From: Candidatus Desulforudis audaxviator MP104C
Lineage (GTDB): Bacteria > Bacillota > Desulfotomaculia > Desulfotomaculales > Desulforudaceae
Direction: 5' to 3'
Assembly: GCF_000018425.1 (NCBI RefSeq)
Contig: NC_010424.1
Coordinates: forward strand, 1-64,000
DNA length: 64,000 nucleotides
Part shown: one piece after another, positions 50,323-57,425 of the stretch
How positions within the stretch are numbered: the first letter of the stretch is position 1
How the letters are laid out: each line of letters begins with the position of its first letter
Position numbers and translations under genes: made by a program
The notes under the pieces: generated by a model
What the model was told of the DNA's origin: nothing
The model's database searches: none
The model's input: the letters and a program-made list of their open reading frames with translations, nothing else

Positions 50323-51339
50323 ATGGTGGAATGGTATACAGTACCAGCGAGCGAGTATCTTGACAAGCCCAGGCGGTTCTGGGCCGGGAGGCGGTTCCGG
50401 CTCCTGCTGGTCGGGTTGGTGGCGGCCTTATTGCTGGGTTCGGGCTGGTATGCCAGGGCGGGAAAAATTCACGTGACGTTAAACAACAACGGGGAGACAT
50501 CGGTGGTGAAGACTTCAGGCGGCACGGTGGCCGACCTGCTGGCCAGGAAAGGGATCACGGTTGGACTGCAGGATGAGGTCACCCCCTCGCTGGCCACCCC
50601 CCTGTCTGACGGTCTGACAGTCACAGTTCTGCGGGCGGTGCCCGTGTGCGTCCGGGTGGACGGGCGGGAGTGGGAGGTGTTCACGACCGCCCAGAGCGTG
50701 GGCCGGGTGCTTACCGACGCCGGCGTGGAGCTCAACCCGCACGACCTGGTGCTCCCGGGCCGGCGCGCGCCCGTGACCGCGGGGATGGAGGTCCGCGTGG
50801 TACGGGTGACCGTCGCCCTCGACGAGCGGGAAACGACCGTTCCGTTCGCGGTGGAGCGCCGGCCGTCTTACAACATGCTCAAAGGGCAGACCCGGCTGCT
50901 GGTCCAGGGCCGGCCCGGGCTGGTACGGGAGACCTGGCGGGTGACCCGCCACGACGGGCAGGAATTCGAGCGCCGGCTGGAAAAAAGCGAGGTGGTGGCC
51001 AAACCGCAGAACCAGGTCCTGCTGGTGGGGATGCTGACCACCGTCACCCGCGGGGCGCAGGAGTTGCGTTTCCGGGAAATGATCAGAGCCGAGGCCACGG
51101 CCTATACTTACACCGGGCGGAACACGGCGACCGGGCTGGCCCCGGGTCCGGGCACGGTGGCCGTCGACCCCCGGGTGATCCCGCTGGGCAGCCGGCTCTA
51201 TATTGACGGGTACGGTATGGGCCGGGCCATGGACGTGGGCCGAAGCATCAAGGGCAACCGGGTGGACGTGTTTTTCCCGACTCGGCAGGAAGCGGTGCAG
51301 TGGGGGCGCCGCACGGTGGACGTGTTCATTCTCGAGTAG
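50323..51339 (+). CDS. YabE-like cell-wall protein with DUF348, G5 and 3D domains
   Basis: A 338-residue exported protein. A membrane anchor lies near residues 25-45 (RLLLVGLVAALLLGSGWYA). Two DUF348 (ubiquitin-like) repeats follow (HVTLNNNGETSVVKTSGGTV, VCVRVDGREWEVFTTAQSV), then a G5 domain (ETWRVTRHDGQEFERRL) and a C-terminal 3D domain (EATAYTYTGRNTATGLAPG; DVGRSIKGNRVDVFF). The 3D barrel is shared with lytic transglycosylases, so it probably cleaves peptidoglycan during germination or growth. ATG 50323 follows AGGTGGG. It has its own terminator. Confidence 0.92.
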   Translation: MVEWYTVPASEYLDKPRRFWAGRRFRLLLVGLVAALLLGSGWYARAGKIHVTLNNNGETSVVKTSGGTVADLLARKGITVGLQDEVTPSLATPLSDGLTVTVLRAVPVCVRVDGREWEVFTTAQSVGRVLTDAGVELNPHDLVLPGRRAPVTAGMEVRVVRVTVALDERETTVPFAVERRPSYNMLKGQTRLLVQGRPGLVRETWRVTRHDGQEFERRLEKSEVVAKPQNQVLLVGMLTTVTRGAQELRFREMIRAEATAYTYTGRNTATGLAPGPGTVAVDPRVIPLGSRLYIDGYGMGRAMDVGRSIKGNRVDVFFPTRQEAVQWGRRTVDVFILE

Positions 51340-51361
51340 GGCTTTTAAAAGCCCTTTTTTT
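51339..51361 (+). terminator. terminator after the 3D-domain gene
   Basis: GGGCTTTTAAAAGCCC (51339-51354) is a perfect palindrome followed by seven T. Confidence 0.85.
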
Positions 51362-51388
51362 ATGCCCGGGAAAGGGAAAAAATAAGGC

Positions 51389-52288
51389 ATGGACGTGAAC
51401 AGGAACTGGCCGCTGACAAACACCGGTGAGGTACGCCGTCTACTGGCGGAATACGGCTTGAAACCCCGGAAATCCCTGGGGCAAAACTTCCTGGTTGCTG
51501 CCGGGGTGCTGGACAAGATCCTGGAGGCGGCCGAGGTCGAGAAAGACGAGGTCGTTATCGAAATCGGACCCGGCGTGGGTGCGCTCACCCGGCGTCTGGC
51601 GGAAAAGGGGGCGCGGGTGGCGGCGGTCGAAATAGACGGTCGCCTGATTCCACTGTTGAAAGAGGTACTGGGCGACCTGGGGGACCGGGTCCGCCTGATT
51701 AACGCCGATGCCCTCAAGGTGGACTACGGGGCCCTGCTTGCCGAAATGGGGGCCGGCAGTTTCAAGGTCGTGGCCAACCTGCCCTACTACATCACCAGTC
51801 CGTTCGTGGCCGGCTTCCTGGAGGCCGGTTACCGTTTCGAGCGGATGGTACTCATGGTCCAGAAGGAAGTGGCCGATAGGATGACGGCCGCAAACGGAAC
51901 CGAATCTTACGGGGCGCTTTCCGTTCTGGTGGCCTACCATACGGAAGCCGATGTCGTCTGGCGGGTTTCCCGGCACTGCTTCTACCCCCCGCCCGCGGTA
52001 GATTCGGCCGTGGTCCGCCTGATGCGGCGCCCCGCGCCCGCGGTGACAGTGCTCCAACCCGAACTCTTTTTCCGGATCGTGCGTGCCTCCTTCGGCCGGC
52101 GGCGCAAGATGCTGCCCAACGCGCTGGCGGGAGCCGTTCCGGGTCTGGACCGTGAGACCTGGGTCCAAATTATTGAAAGCGCCGGCATTGATCCCCGCGT
52201 CCGGGGGGAAACCCTGACTCCAGATCAGTTCGGGCTGATCGCGGACGCCTGCGTGCGGTTAGGTTACGGAGCTCCTTCTGTGTTATAA
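51389..52288 (+). CDS. ksgA: 16S rRNA (A1518/A1519-N6)-dimethyltransferase
   Basis: KsgA (RsmA) dimethylates two adenines near the 3' end of 16S rRNA, a late 30S assembly check. It has 299 residues; KSLGQNFLV is near residue 28, the SAM motif VIEIGPGVGALTRRLA near 54, NLPYYITSPF near 130 and PPPAVDSAVVRL near 198. ATG 51389. Its last bases carry TTATAATAC twice in tandem (52282-52301), which may hold a -10 element for the next gene. Confidence 0.95.
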   Translation: MDVNRNWPLTNTGEVRRLLAEYGLKPRKSLGQNFLVAAGVLDKILEAAEVEKDEVVIEIGPGVGALTRRLAEKGARVAAVEIDGRLIPLLKEVLGDLGDRVRLINADALKVDYGALLAEMGAGSFKVVANLPYYITSPFVAGFLEAGYRFERMVLMVQKEVADRMTAANGTESYGALSVLVAYHTEADVVWRVSRHCFYPPPAVDSAVVRLMRRPAPAVTVLQPELFFRIVRASFGRRRKMLPNALAGAVPGLDRETWVQIIESAGIDPRVRGETLTPDQFGLIADACVRLGYGAPSVL

Positions 52289-52320
52289 TACGTTATAATA
52301 CAGGCATCATTATCAGGGAA

Positions 52321-52803
52321 GTGAGGTACTTGTACCTGAACAGCCCTACAAAGGGGCAACTGACCTTTGACCAGATGATGAGCGATATGATGCGGTACAT
52401 CACCGGTCTACCCTCTTCGTCCTACAGGATCATTATCGGCACCGATTCCCAGGTGGTGAAGGGCAGCACCCACTTCATCTCGGCCGTGATCGTACACCGT
52501 CTGGGAAAGGGGGCCCGCTACTACTACCGGAAAAAGACGCACCGCAAGATCAAGAGCCTACGCCAGAAGATCTTTTTCGAAACCGCACTCAGCTTGGAAC
52601 TGGGGGGTCTGGTGGCCAAGAAGTTCGCTGAGTTCGGCTGTGAGGACCTGAAGGTCGAAATTCACATCGACGCCGGCACGCATGGCGAAACCAAGGAACT
52701 GATCCGGGAAGTGGTGGGCATGGTCACCGGGAGCGGTTTCCGGGCCCGGATCAAGCCGGACGCTTACGGAGCCTCCTCGGTGGCCGACAGGCATACCAAG
52801 TAA
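52321..52803 (+). CDS. YkuK/DUF458-family RNase H-like protein
   Basis: A 160-residue protein of the YkuK family. IIIGTDSQVVKGSTHFISAVIVHR near residue 38 supplies the first Asp of an RNase H-like fold, VEIHIDAGTHGETKELIREVVG near residue 117 the second, and ADRHTK the C terminus. Its biological role is not established. GTG 52321 or TTG 52330 are possible starts. A strong hairpin without a T run follows at 52829-52861. Confidence 0.85.
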   Translation: MRYLYLNSPTKGQLTFDQMMSDMMRYITGLPSSSYRIIIGTDSQVVKGSTHFISAVIVHRLGKGARYYYRKKTHRKIKSLRQKIFFETALSLELGGLVAKKFAEFGCEDLKVEIHIDAGTHGETKELIREVVGMVTGSGFRARIKPDAYGASSVADRHTK

Positions 52804-52828
52804 CAAGTTCGGCTCAGCTCACGTAGAC

Positions 52829-52861
52829 CCCTGCCGTCGCCGTCAACCGGCGACGGCAGGG
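52829..52861 (+). terminator. strong 14-bp hairpin
   Basis: CCCTGCCGTCGCCG (52829-52842), loop TCAAC, CGGCGACGGCAGGG (52848-52861), a perfect stem between convergent genes. It lacks a T run, so it may instead protect 3' ends. Confidence 0.55.
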
Positions 52862-52936
52862 TGCGGCCCCCGATCAGGACCGCTTTCGTCCGGTGGGACC
52901 GGACGGCCTGCGACCACCCGGTCATGGCCATCCCCC

Positions 52937-53755
52937 TCAGGGATGCCTTCCCGTTTTTCTTCCGATCACTTCGTTTATCACTCTTTCAAGAAGGTCCCAG
53001 CGCCTGGTGTGGTAGTAACCGTCGAAGGTTACCCCATCCCGGCGGCGGGACCTCCTTCTATTGTTCAGGACGCAGAACGCCTCCAGATGGTCGCCGATGA
53101 TGGTTTCGGCGATCAGGCGGGCGTGCTGGGGTCCCCGATCGGGCGAACCCAGTTCGCAATGGGGAATGGAAGCGGCCACTCCGACCGTTAGCCCCTGCCG
53201 GACGGCCCGTACCAGCGCCACCGGCGGCACTCCCAGCTCCCGGAACGGGATGGAGTCCAGCAAACGCCGGGAAACAGCATGCGGTCCGTGCGATGGGGAG
53301 GCAGCGCCCAGGTCGGCCAGCCCCAGGGACCGGTTCAGTTGCTTCCTTAACTCAACCAGTTCCCTGACTACCGGGGTCGCCTGTTCCCAGTCCAGTGTCG
53401 GGTAACAGTCGACCAAGCTCAGGTCCACGCCGTTTGCGGCCGACTGCAGCAGTTTCTCCAGGGCGGGTCGGATATTGCCGGCCATGTCCCCATCCACGAA
53501 CAGAACGACGTCGGCGCCCATATTGTGGGCGTGCAACGCACCCACCGCACGGGGCACATCAATGCCCAGCGGTTCCTCAAAGTATATCGGCTTGATACGA
53601 TCCTTTTGCGGATATGACCCGATGATCTCCCGCGACCCGTCACGGCTGCCGTTCACCACGGGCAGCACCAGATCGAGGGGGAGGGCCTGGATACTGTCAA
53701 GGACGGCATTCAGGCGATCAGCCTCGTTTTGCACGGGTATCACTACGCAAAGCAC
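52937..53755 (-). CDS. family 2-like glycosyltransferase
   Basis: A 272-residue GT-A protein. VVIPVQNEADRLNAVLDSI at the N terminus, NGSRDGSREII near residue 35, and ADVVLFVDGDMAGNIRPAL near residue 80 with a DxD-like DGD metal site. The N-terminal half is clear, but acceptor and product are unknown. No membrane segments are seen. GTG 53755 follows GGAGGGG. It reads divergently from yabG, so a sporulation-linked role is possible but unproved. Confidence 0.85.
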   Translation of the reverse strand: MLCVVIPVQNEADRLNAVLDSIQALPLDLVLPVVNGSRDGSREIIGSYPQKDRIKPIYFEEPLGIDVPRAVGALHAHNMGADVVLFVDGDMAGNIRPALEKLLQSAANGVDLSLVDCYPTLDWEQATPVVRELVELRKQLNRSLGLADLGAASPSHGPHAVSRRLLDSIPFRELGVPPVALVRAVRQGLTVGVAASIPHCELGSPDRGPQHARLIAETIIGDHLEAFCVLNNRRRSRRRDGVTFDGYYHTRRWDLLERVINEVIGRKTGRHP

Positions 53756-53879
53756 CTTTCCACCCCTCCTCTTCTAAATGTGAATATATGGAAGCAAAGG
53801 CGAGCTCGTGCTTGCCGGTCCTCAAACAACGCGGGAACGCATATGATGAATTATTCAATTTAAGGAAGGAATTGGTACC

Positions 53880-54740
53880 GTGAGCGACATCCGAGCGGGC
53901 GACATTGTAGGTCGCAAATCCTACGGTCTCGACCTTTATTTCAAGGTTGTTGAATTGCACACCCGGGACGGGCGGGACTATGCCCACCTGCGAGGGGTGG
54001 ACGTACGGCTCTTTGCGGATGCTCCGGTTTCCGACTTGGAGAAGATCAGTTCGGACAAGGTGGCTGAATACTGGCGGAAAATGCTCACCATCGGTAACGA
54101 GTGCGTGCACCGCTGTTTCGAGCGCCGGGACAAAGAGCACCAGGGTGAATTCATGAACCGGGGAGAAAAGGTGGCCACTTTCGATGTGCCGGGCAAGGTG
54201 CTGCATCTGGACGGGGATCAAGACTACCTTGAACTGTGCGCTGCCACATACCGCCAGTTGAGGGTGCCCTTTAAAGGTTACTTCATTCGTGAATCAAGGC
54301 AGCCGGAGTTGGTGGCCGGCCTGTTGCGGGAGCACAACCCCGACATCCTGGTGTTAACCGGACATGACGCTTTCAAGAAGGGGAGCAAGGATTTCCGGGA
54401 CATCGACAACTACCGTAATTCCAGGTACTTTGTGGAGGCGGTCCGGGTGGCCCGGGAGTACGAAAAGAACCGGGATGACCTCGTGGTTTTTGCCGGGGCA
54501 TGCCAATCGTACTACGAAGCCATTCTGGAGGCCGGGGCCAATTTCGCCAGCGCCCCGGAGAGAGTGTTGATTCATGCTTTCGATCCGGTGTTTGTGGTGG
54601 AAAAGGTGGCCTATACGCCTATGCACAAGGCCATTGTCCTGAAAGAGGTTATCGAATCCACGATCACGCGCTATCCGGGGATCGGAGGGCTGGATACCCA
54701 GGGTAAGTATCGGATGGGCGCCCCGAAATCAGCCTACTAG
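53880..54740 (+). CDS. yabG: sporulation-specific protease YabG
   Basis: A 286-residue YabG-family cysteine-type protease. In Bacillus it is made late under sigma-K and trims spore-coat proteins before cross-linking; in Clostridioides it processes coat and germination proteins. Family blocks are IRAGDIVGRKSYGLDLYF at the start, DILVLTGHDAF near residue 155 (His) and VVFAGACQSYYEAI near residue 203 (Cys). GTG 53880 follows AAGGAAGG. yabG near ksgA is the conserved place. The spore-envelope genes downstream fit it. Confidence 0.94.
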   Translation: MSDIRAGDIVGRKSYGLDLYFKVVELHTRDGRDYAHLRGVDVRLFADAPVSDLEKISSDKVAEYWRKMLTIGNECVHRCFERRDKEHQGEFMNRGEKVATFDVPGKVLHLDGDQDYLELCAATYRQLRVPFKGYFIRESRQPELVAGLLREHNPDILVLTGHDAFKKGSKDFRDIDNYRNSRYFVEAVRVAREYEKNRDDLVVFAGACQSYYEAILEAGANFASAPERVLIHAFDPVFVVEKVAYTPMHKAIVLKEVIESTITRYPGIGGLDTQGKYRMGAPKSAY

Positions 54741-54796
54741 TCAGTCGGAGTATTATGTATGCTGGAAAACATTACATGGCAAGGCAATAATCACTA

Positions 54797-54824
54797 ACAA
54801 CTCCTTCGCCGTCTTCATAGAATA
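54797..54824 (+). promoter_or_regulatory. sigma-K-like promoter of the 131-aa gene
   Basis: AC (54797-54798), 17 bp, CATAGAATA (54816-54824), a full match to AC-N16/17-CATANNNTA. It lies 20 bp before the start codon. Confidence 0.65.
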
Positions 54825-54844
54825 GAGTGTAGAGGAGGGTAGAC

Positions 54845-55240
54845 ATGTACTCGGAAGCAGCTTTAGCGTTAATTAATGGCGTACCGGTAATCGGCGTCCG
54901 TTTCCAAGATCGTAAGCGGGCGCTGACCGAAGTCCGGAACTTGACTAAACAGGTGGCTCGCTGTGTGCGATCAGGCAGCCAGACTATGGTTCGAGTCGGT
55001 TTCAAGGCCGGGGAGGACGGTTGCTTCACTCTGGAGTTGTGTGGCGGCAGCGGGAAGATTACCGTGATTCCCGGGGTCGACGAATTGATGCTCCGGCGGT
55101 TTCAAAAGGCCTACAACGCGAAGAAGATGTTTGTGCTGACTTGTTTTGTGGATGAGGGTGCCGGGGCACCGCAGTCTCTGGTGGTTTCAGACGGTCTGGG
55201 CGTGGTCATCTACAAGCCCTGCAGGGCCTTGCAATTGTGA
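54845..55240 (+). CDS. hypothetical protein, probable late sporulation gene
   Basis: A 131-residue protein that I do not recognise. The sequence looks globular: an N-terminal helix, a basic stretch (RFQDRKRALTEVRNLTKQVARCVRSG) and a beta-rich second half with VLTCFVDEGAGAPQSLVVS. It has four cysteines and no signal peptide. The ribosome site AGGAGGG stands before ATG 54845. The sigma-K-like promoter and position after yabG suggest a spore-envelope or coat-maturation role. Confidence 0.75.
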   Translation: MYSEAALALINGVPVIGVRFQDRKRALTEVRNLTKQVARCVRSGSQTMVRVGFKAGEDGCFTLELCGGSGKITVIPGVDELMLRRFQKAYNAKKMFVLTCFVDEGAGAPQSLVVSDGLGVVIYKPCRALQL

Positions 55241-55278
55241 AATCGGCGACATTGTACCGTAGCCGTTTGAGGGACGGC

Positions 55279-55306
55279 ACATGTTGCACCCTGGTTTCAT
55301 ACCATG
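55279..55306 (+). promoter_or_regulatory. sigma-K-like promoter of the small Cys peptides
   Basis: AC (55279-55280), 17 bp, CATACCATG (55298-55306). The last base departs from CATANNNTA; the rest matches, and the spacing equals the other sites. Confidence 0.55.
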
Positions 55307-55352
55307 GGCTAACCGGATAACGTCGCCGTGCCTTGACAAGGAGGGATGCTGA

Positions 55353-55562
55353 ATGGTGAAAGACGATCTGGACGAAATGGTCAACAGCAAGGAGGTACCG
55401 GAAGCTAGAGACCAGCGGTTTTGGCCGAAGCCACCGATCGATCTCGGTGAGTGTAAGACGCCGTTCAAGGTGATTCTCTTGGTGTTCACCAATTGCCTGG
55501 TGATCAACAACGGTGCCTGTCCCGAATGGGACTTCTGTGACCCGCTCTGCATAAAAAAGTAA
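55353..55562 (+). CDS. small Cys-containing protein, paralog 1 of a pair
   Basis: A 69-residue protein of unknown family. The N-terminal half is acidic and variable. The C-terminal half, PFKVILLVFTNCLVINNGACPEWDFCDP, is conserved with the next gene. It has four to five cysteines in a short hydrophobic then aromatic block. ATG 55353 follows AAGGAGGG. It shares the sigma-K-like promoter. A coat cross-linking or peptide-maturation role is possible; no modifying enzyme lies beside it. Confidence 0.75.
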   Translation: MVKDDLDEMVNSKEVPEARDQRFWPKPPIDLGECKTPFKVILLVFTNCLVINNGACPEWDFCDPLCIKK

Positions 55563-55585
55563 TGGTTCGTAAGGAGGTTAGGACG

Positions 55586-55789
55586 ATGATTGACAAGGAT
55601 CAAATCCGGTCCGTAATGGAGGCTCTCGACGAATCAGATGACCCTGAAGTCCTCCGATCGTGGCTGAAATCAGACTGCAAGGCGCCGCTAAAAGTGATTT
55701 ATCTCGTGTTTGCAAATTGTGTCACGATCAACAACGGTGCCTGCCCCAATTGGGATTTCTGCGACCCCCCGGTAAAGTTCAAGAAGTAA
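55586..55789 (+). CDS. small Cys-containing protein, paralog 2 of a pair
   Basis: A 67-residue paralog. The shared block is PLKVIYLVFANCVTINNGACPNWDFCDP. Upstream is an acidic helix (IDKDQIRSVMEALDESDD). ATG 55586 is 8 bp from AAGGAGG; ATG 55562 would put the ribosome site inside the gene. It starts 23 bp after paralog 1 and ends at a clear terminator, so the two form one transcript. Confidence 0.75.
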   Translation: MIDKDQIRSVMEALDESDDPEVLRSWLKSDCKAPLKVIYLVFANCVTINNGACPNWDFCDPPVKFKK

Positions 55790-55803
55790 CCGCGGTTTGA
55801 ATG

Positions 55804-55830
55804 ACCACCGGTCCACCGGTGGTTATTTGT
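55804..55830 (+). terminator. terminator of the small-peptide pair
   Basis: ACCACCGG (55804-55811), loop TCCA, CCGGTGGT (55816-55823), then TATTTGTTTT. Confidence 0.8.
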
Positions 55831-55898
55831 TTTCGGGCAGGCGCACCTGGGGCGTGACTCTAATAAGATATTCAGGAAAGTCCTGGGAGGGATTGTCC

Positions 55899-56186
55899 AT
55901 GGCACGGCGGGAATGGGAGCTGGGATACAACCAGGGCTATGCAGCGGGCTTTGAAGACGGCTATGAAAAAGGTTACCGCGAGGGTGGCTATCTCGGCTTC
56001 AACAACGGTTTTGCCACCGCCTTAAAGGATAACGGGACGCCTGTTTCCAAACGTGAGCCGGCCCATGCCTTGCTGAAGATGAACCGGGCCGGTATGTTTC
56101 GGATAGTGCTCTCCGGCCCAGCAGCCCAGGAAGCGGTGCGGCAGTTCGAAGCGCTCGGCTTCAAGGTGGAGATTTGCCCCTTCTAA
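55899..56186 (+). CDS. GX3-repeat protein, unknown function
   Basis: A 95-residue protein. Residues about 9-38 carry Gly every four residues with aromatic partners (GYNQGYAAGFEDGYEKGYRE, then GGYLGFNNGF), a GX3 run like that of Yae1-type domains. The second half ends in a beta-alpha-beta pattern (GMFRIVLSGPAAQEAVRQFE). ATG 55899 follows GGGAGGG. It sits among late sporulation candidates. The repeat could form a self-associating helix. I cannot assign a function. Confidence 0.7.
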   Translation: MARREWELGYNQGYAAGFEDGYEKGYREGGYLGFNNGFATALKDNGTPVSKREPAHALLKMNRAGMFRIVLSGPAAQEAVRQFEALGFKVEICPF

Positions 56187-56359
56187 GCCCAAAATGTACC
56201 ATCAAACTCATATTTTGAATATCTGGCTAAAAGTATCTCAAGTTTACCCGATCAACCAAGCACACCAAAGGAGAGCAAAAATAGAGAGATTTGGTGCATT
56301 TGATATTCTGATGTTAAGCTTGGGTGGACAAGTCCAAATCTGGGAAAAGGAGGTCTTTC

Positions 56360-57262
56360 ATGCAGTCTGTGAACAAAAAGCTCGCCGTTGCAGTGGTAGC
56401 CCTGATGTTGTCCGTCGCCCTGTTGATTCCGGCCACCCTGGCCCACGCCAACGCACCTTCTGCGGAAGAAAGCAAGTTGATCACGGGAATAAACCAGGCC
56501 CGCCAGAAGGCGGGGGTTCAGCTTCTAACCAATAGCGCCCGTTTGAACGAGGTGGCCCTGACCCTCCTGACGAACGGAACCAGCGTATCGCTGGCGTTGC
56601 GGGAGCAAGGAATCACCTACCGGTCCGCCTGTACGCTGCGTGTAGGCTCCGGCAACGCGGATCTGGTGGTCCGGGCTTTGACCGGATACAGCTCGTCACA
56701 GGTCTTGCAGCCGCAGTACAATCAGATCGGTGTAGCTATCCGGAATAACACCACGGTGATCGTTCTAATCAACGGGGTTATTGCCGCGCAGCCGGCACCG
56801 CAAACGGCCCCGACTCCGGCACCGCAACCCGCGCCGTCGCCGGCTCCCATGCCGTCACCCGGCCCCTCCGGTTTGATGACCGCGTACGAGATGAAGATAG
56901 TTGAACTGGTGAACGCCGAGCGGGCTAAGCTCGGACTGAGGGCTCTGGCGGTTGACGCCAAGCTGTCGCAAGTGGCCCGATTAAAGTCCGAGGACATGCG
57001 GGACAAGCGCTATTTTGCCCATCAATCTCCCACCTACGGTTCGCCGTTTGACATGATGAGACAGTTCGGAATTACCTACCGCACGGCCGGTGAGAATATC
57101 GCCGCCGGCCAGCGTACCCCGGAAGAAGCCATGCGTGGGTGGATGAACTCCTCCGGGCACCGGGCCAATATCCTGAACCCCAATTTCACTCACATCGGCG
57201 TTGGGCATGTGGTCGGCGGGAGCTACGGCAACTACTGGACGCAGATGTTTATCGGCAGATAG
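56360..57262 (+). CDS. secreted CAP-domain (SCP/YkwD) protein
   Basis: A 300-residue exported protein. The signal peptide is residues 1-30 (LAVAVVALMLSVALLIPATLAHA). A degenerate first CAP-like part follows (INQARQKAGVQLLTNSARLNEVA), then a Pro/Ala linker near residues 137-166 and an intact CAP domain at the C terminus (LVNAERAKLGLRALAVDAKL; HQSPTYGSPFDMM; AGENIAAGQ; SSGHRANILNPNF). Spore-formers have several YkwD-like CAP proteins in spore or cell envelopes; catalysis is not established. ATG 56360 follows AAAGGAGG. Confidence 0.88.
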   Translation: MQSVNKKLAVAVVALMLSVALLIPATLAHANAPSAEESKLITGINQARQKAGVQLLTNSARLNEVALTLLTNGTSVSLALREQGITYRSACTLRVGSGNADLVVRALTGYSSSQVLQPQYNQIGVAIRNNTTVIVLINGVIAAQPAPQTAPTPAPQPAPSPAPMPSPGPSGLMTAYEMKIVELVNAERAKLGLRALAVDAKLSQVARLKSEDMRDKRYFAHQSPTYGSPFDMMRQFGITYRTAGENIAAGQRTPEEAMRGWMNSSGHRANILNPNFTHIGVGHVVGGSYGNYWTQMFIGR

Positions 57263-57344
57263 GGACAGCCTGATGAATAATCCGGTTACCCGGCAATATC
57301 CGGAGGCAGGAGCCATAAGCTGAAAAAACTCCGCATATTGTTTG

Positions 57345-57421
57345 CCGGTTGACTGATCAGCACTCACACTTCCTCCTTTCAGGCCATATATTTTTGGTAG
57401 CAAATGGCGAAAGGAGGAAGT
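57345..57421 (+). promoter_or_regulatory. leader with inverted repeat before SPOCS gene 1
   Basis: CCGGTTGACTGA (57345-57356) is followed by ACTTCCTCCTTTC (57368-57380), inner GCCAT (57384-57388), ATGGC (57405-57409) and GAAAGGAGGAAGT (57409-57421). The outer pair covers the ribosome site GGAGG. A sigma-E/K-like CATATATTT (57385-57393) with AC 17 bp upstream lies in the loop. The same layout occurs before SPOCS gene 2. Read-through RNA would hide the ribosome site; RNA starting in the loop would not. Confidence 0.6.
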
Positions 57422-57425
57422 TTTT

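Noticed and set aside
52282-52301. Two tandem TATAAT-like sequences as two promoters
   Set aside because: They overlap the ksgA stop codon and no -35 element stands out at either spacing, so I noted them under ksgA only.
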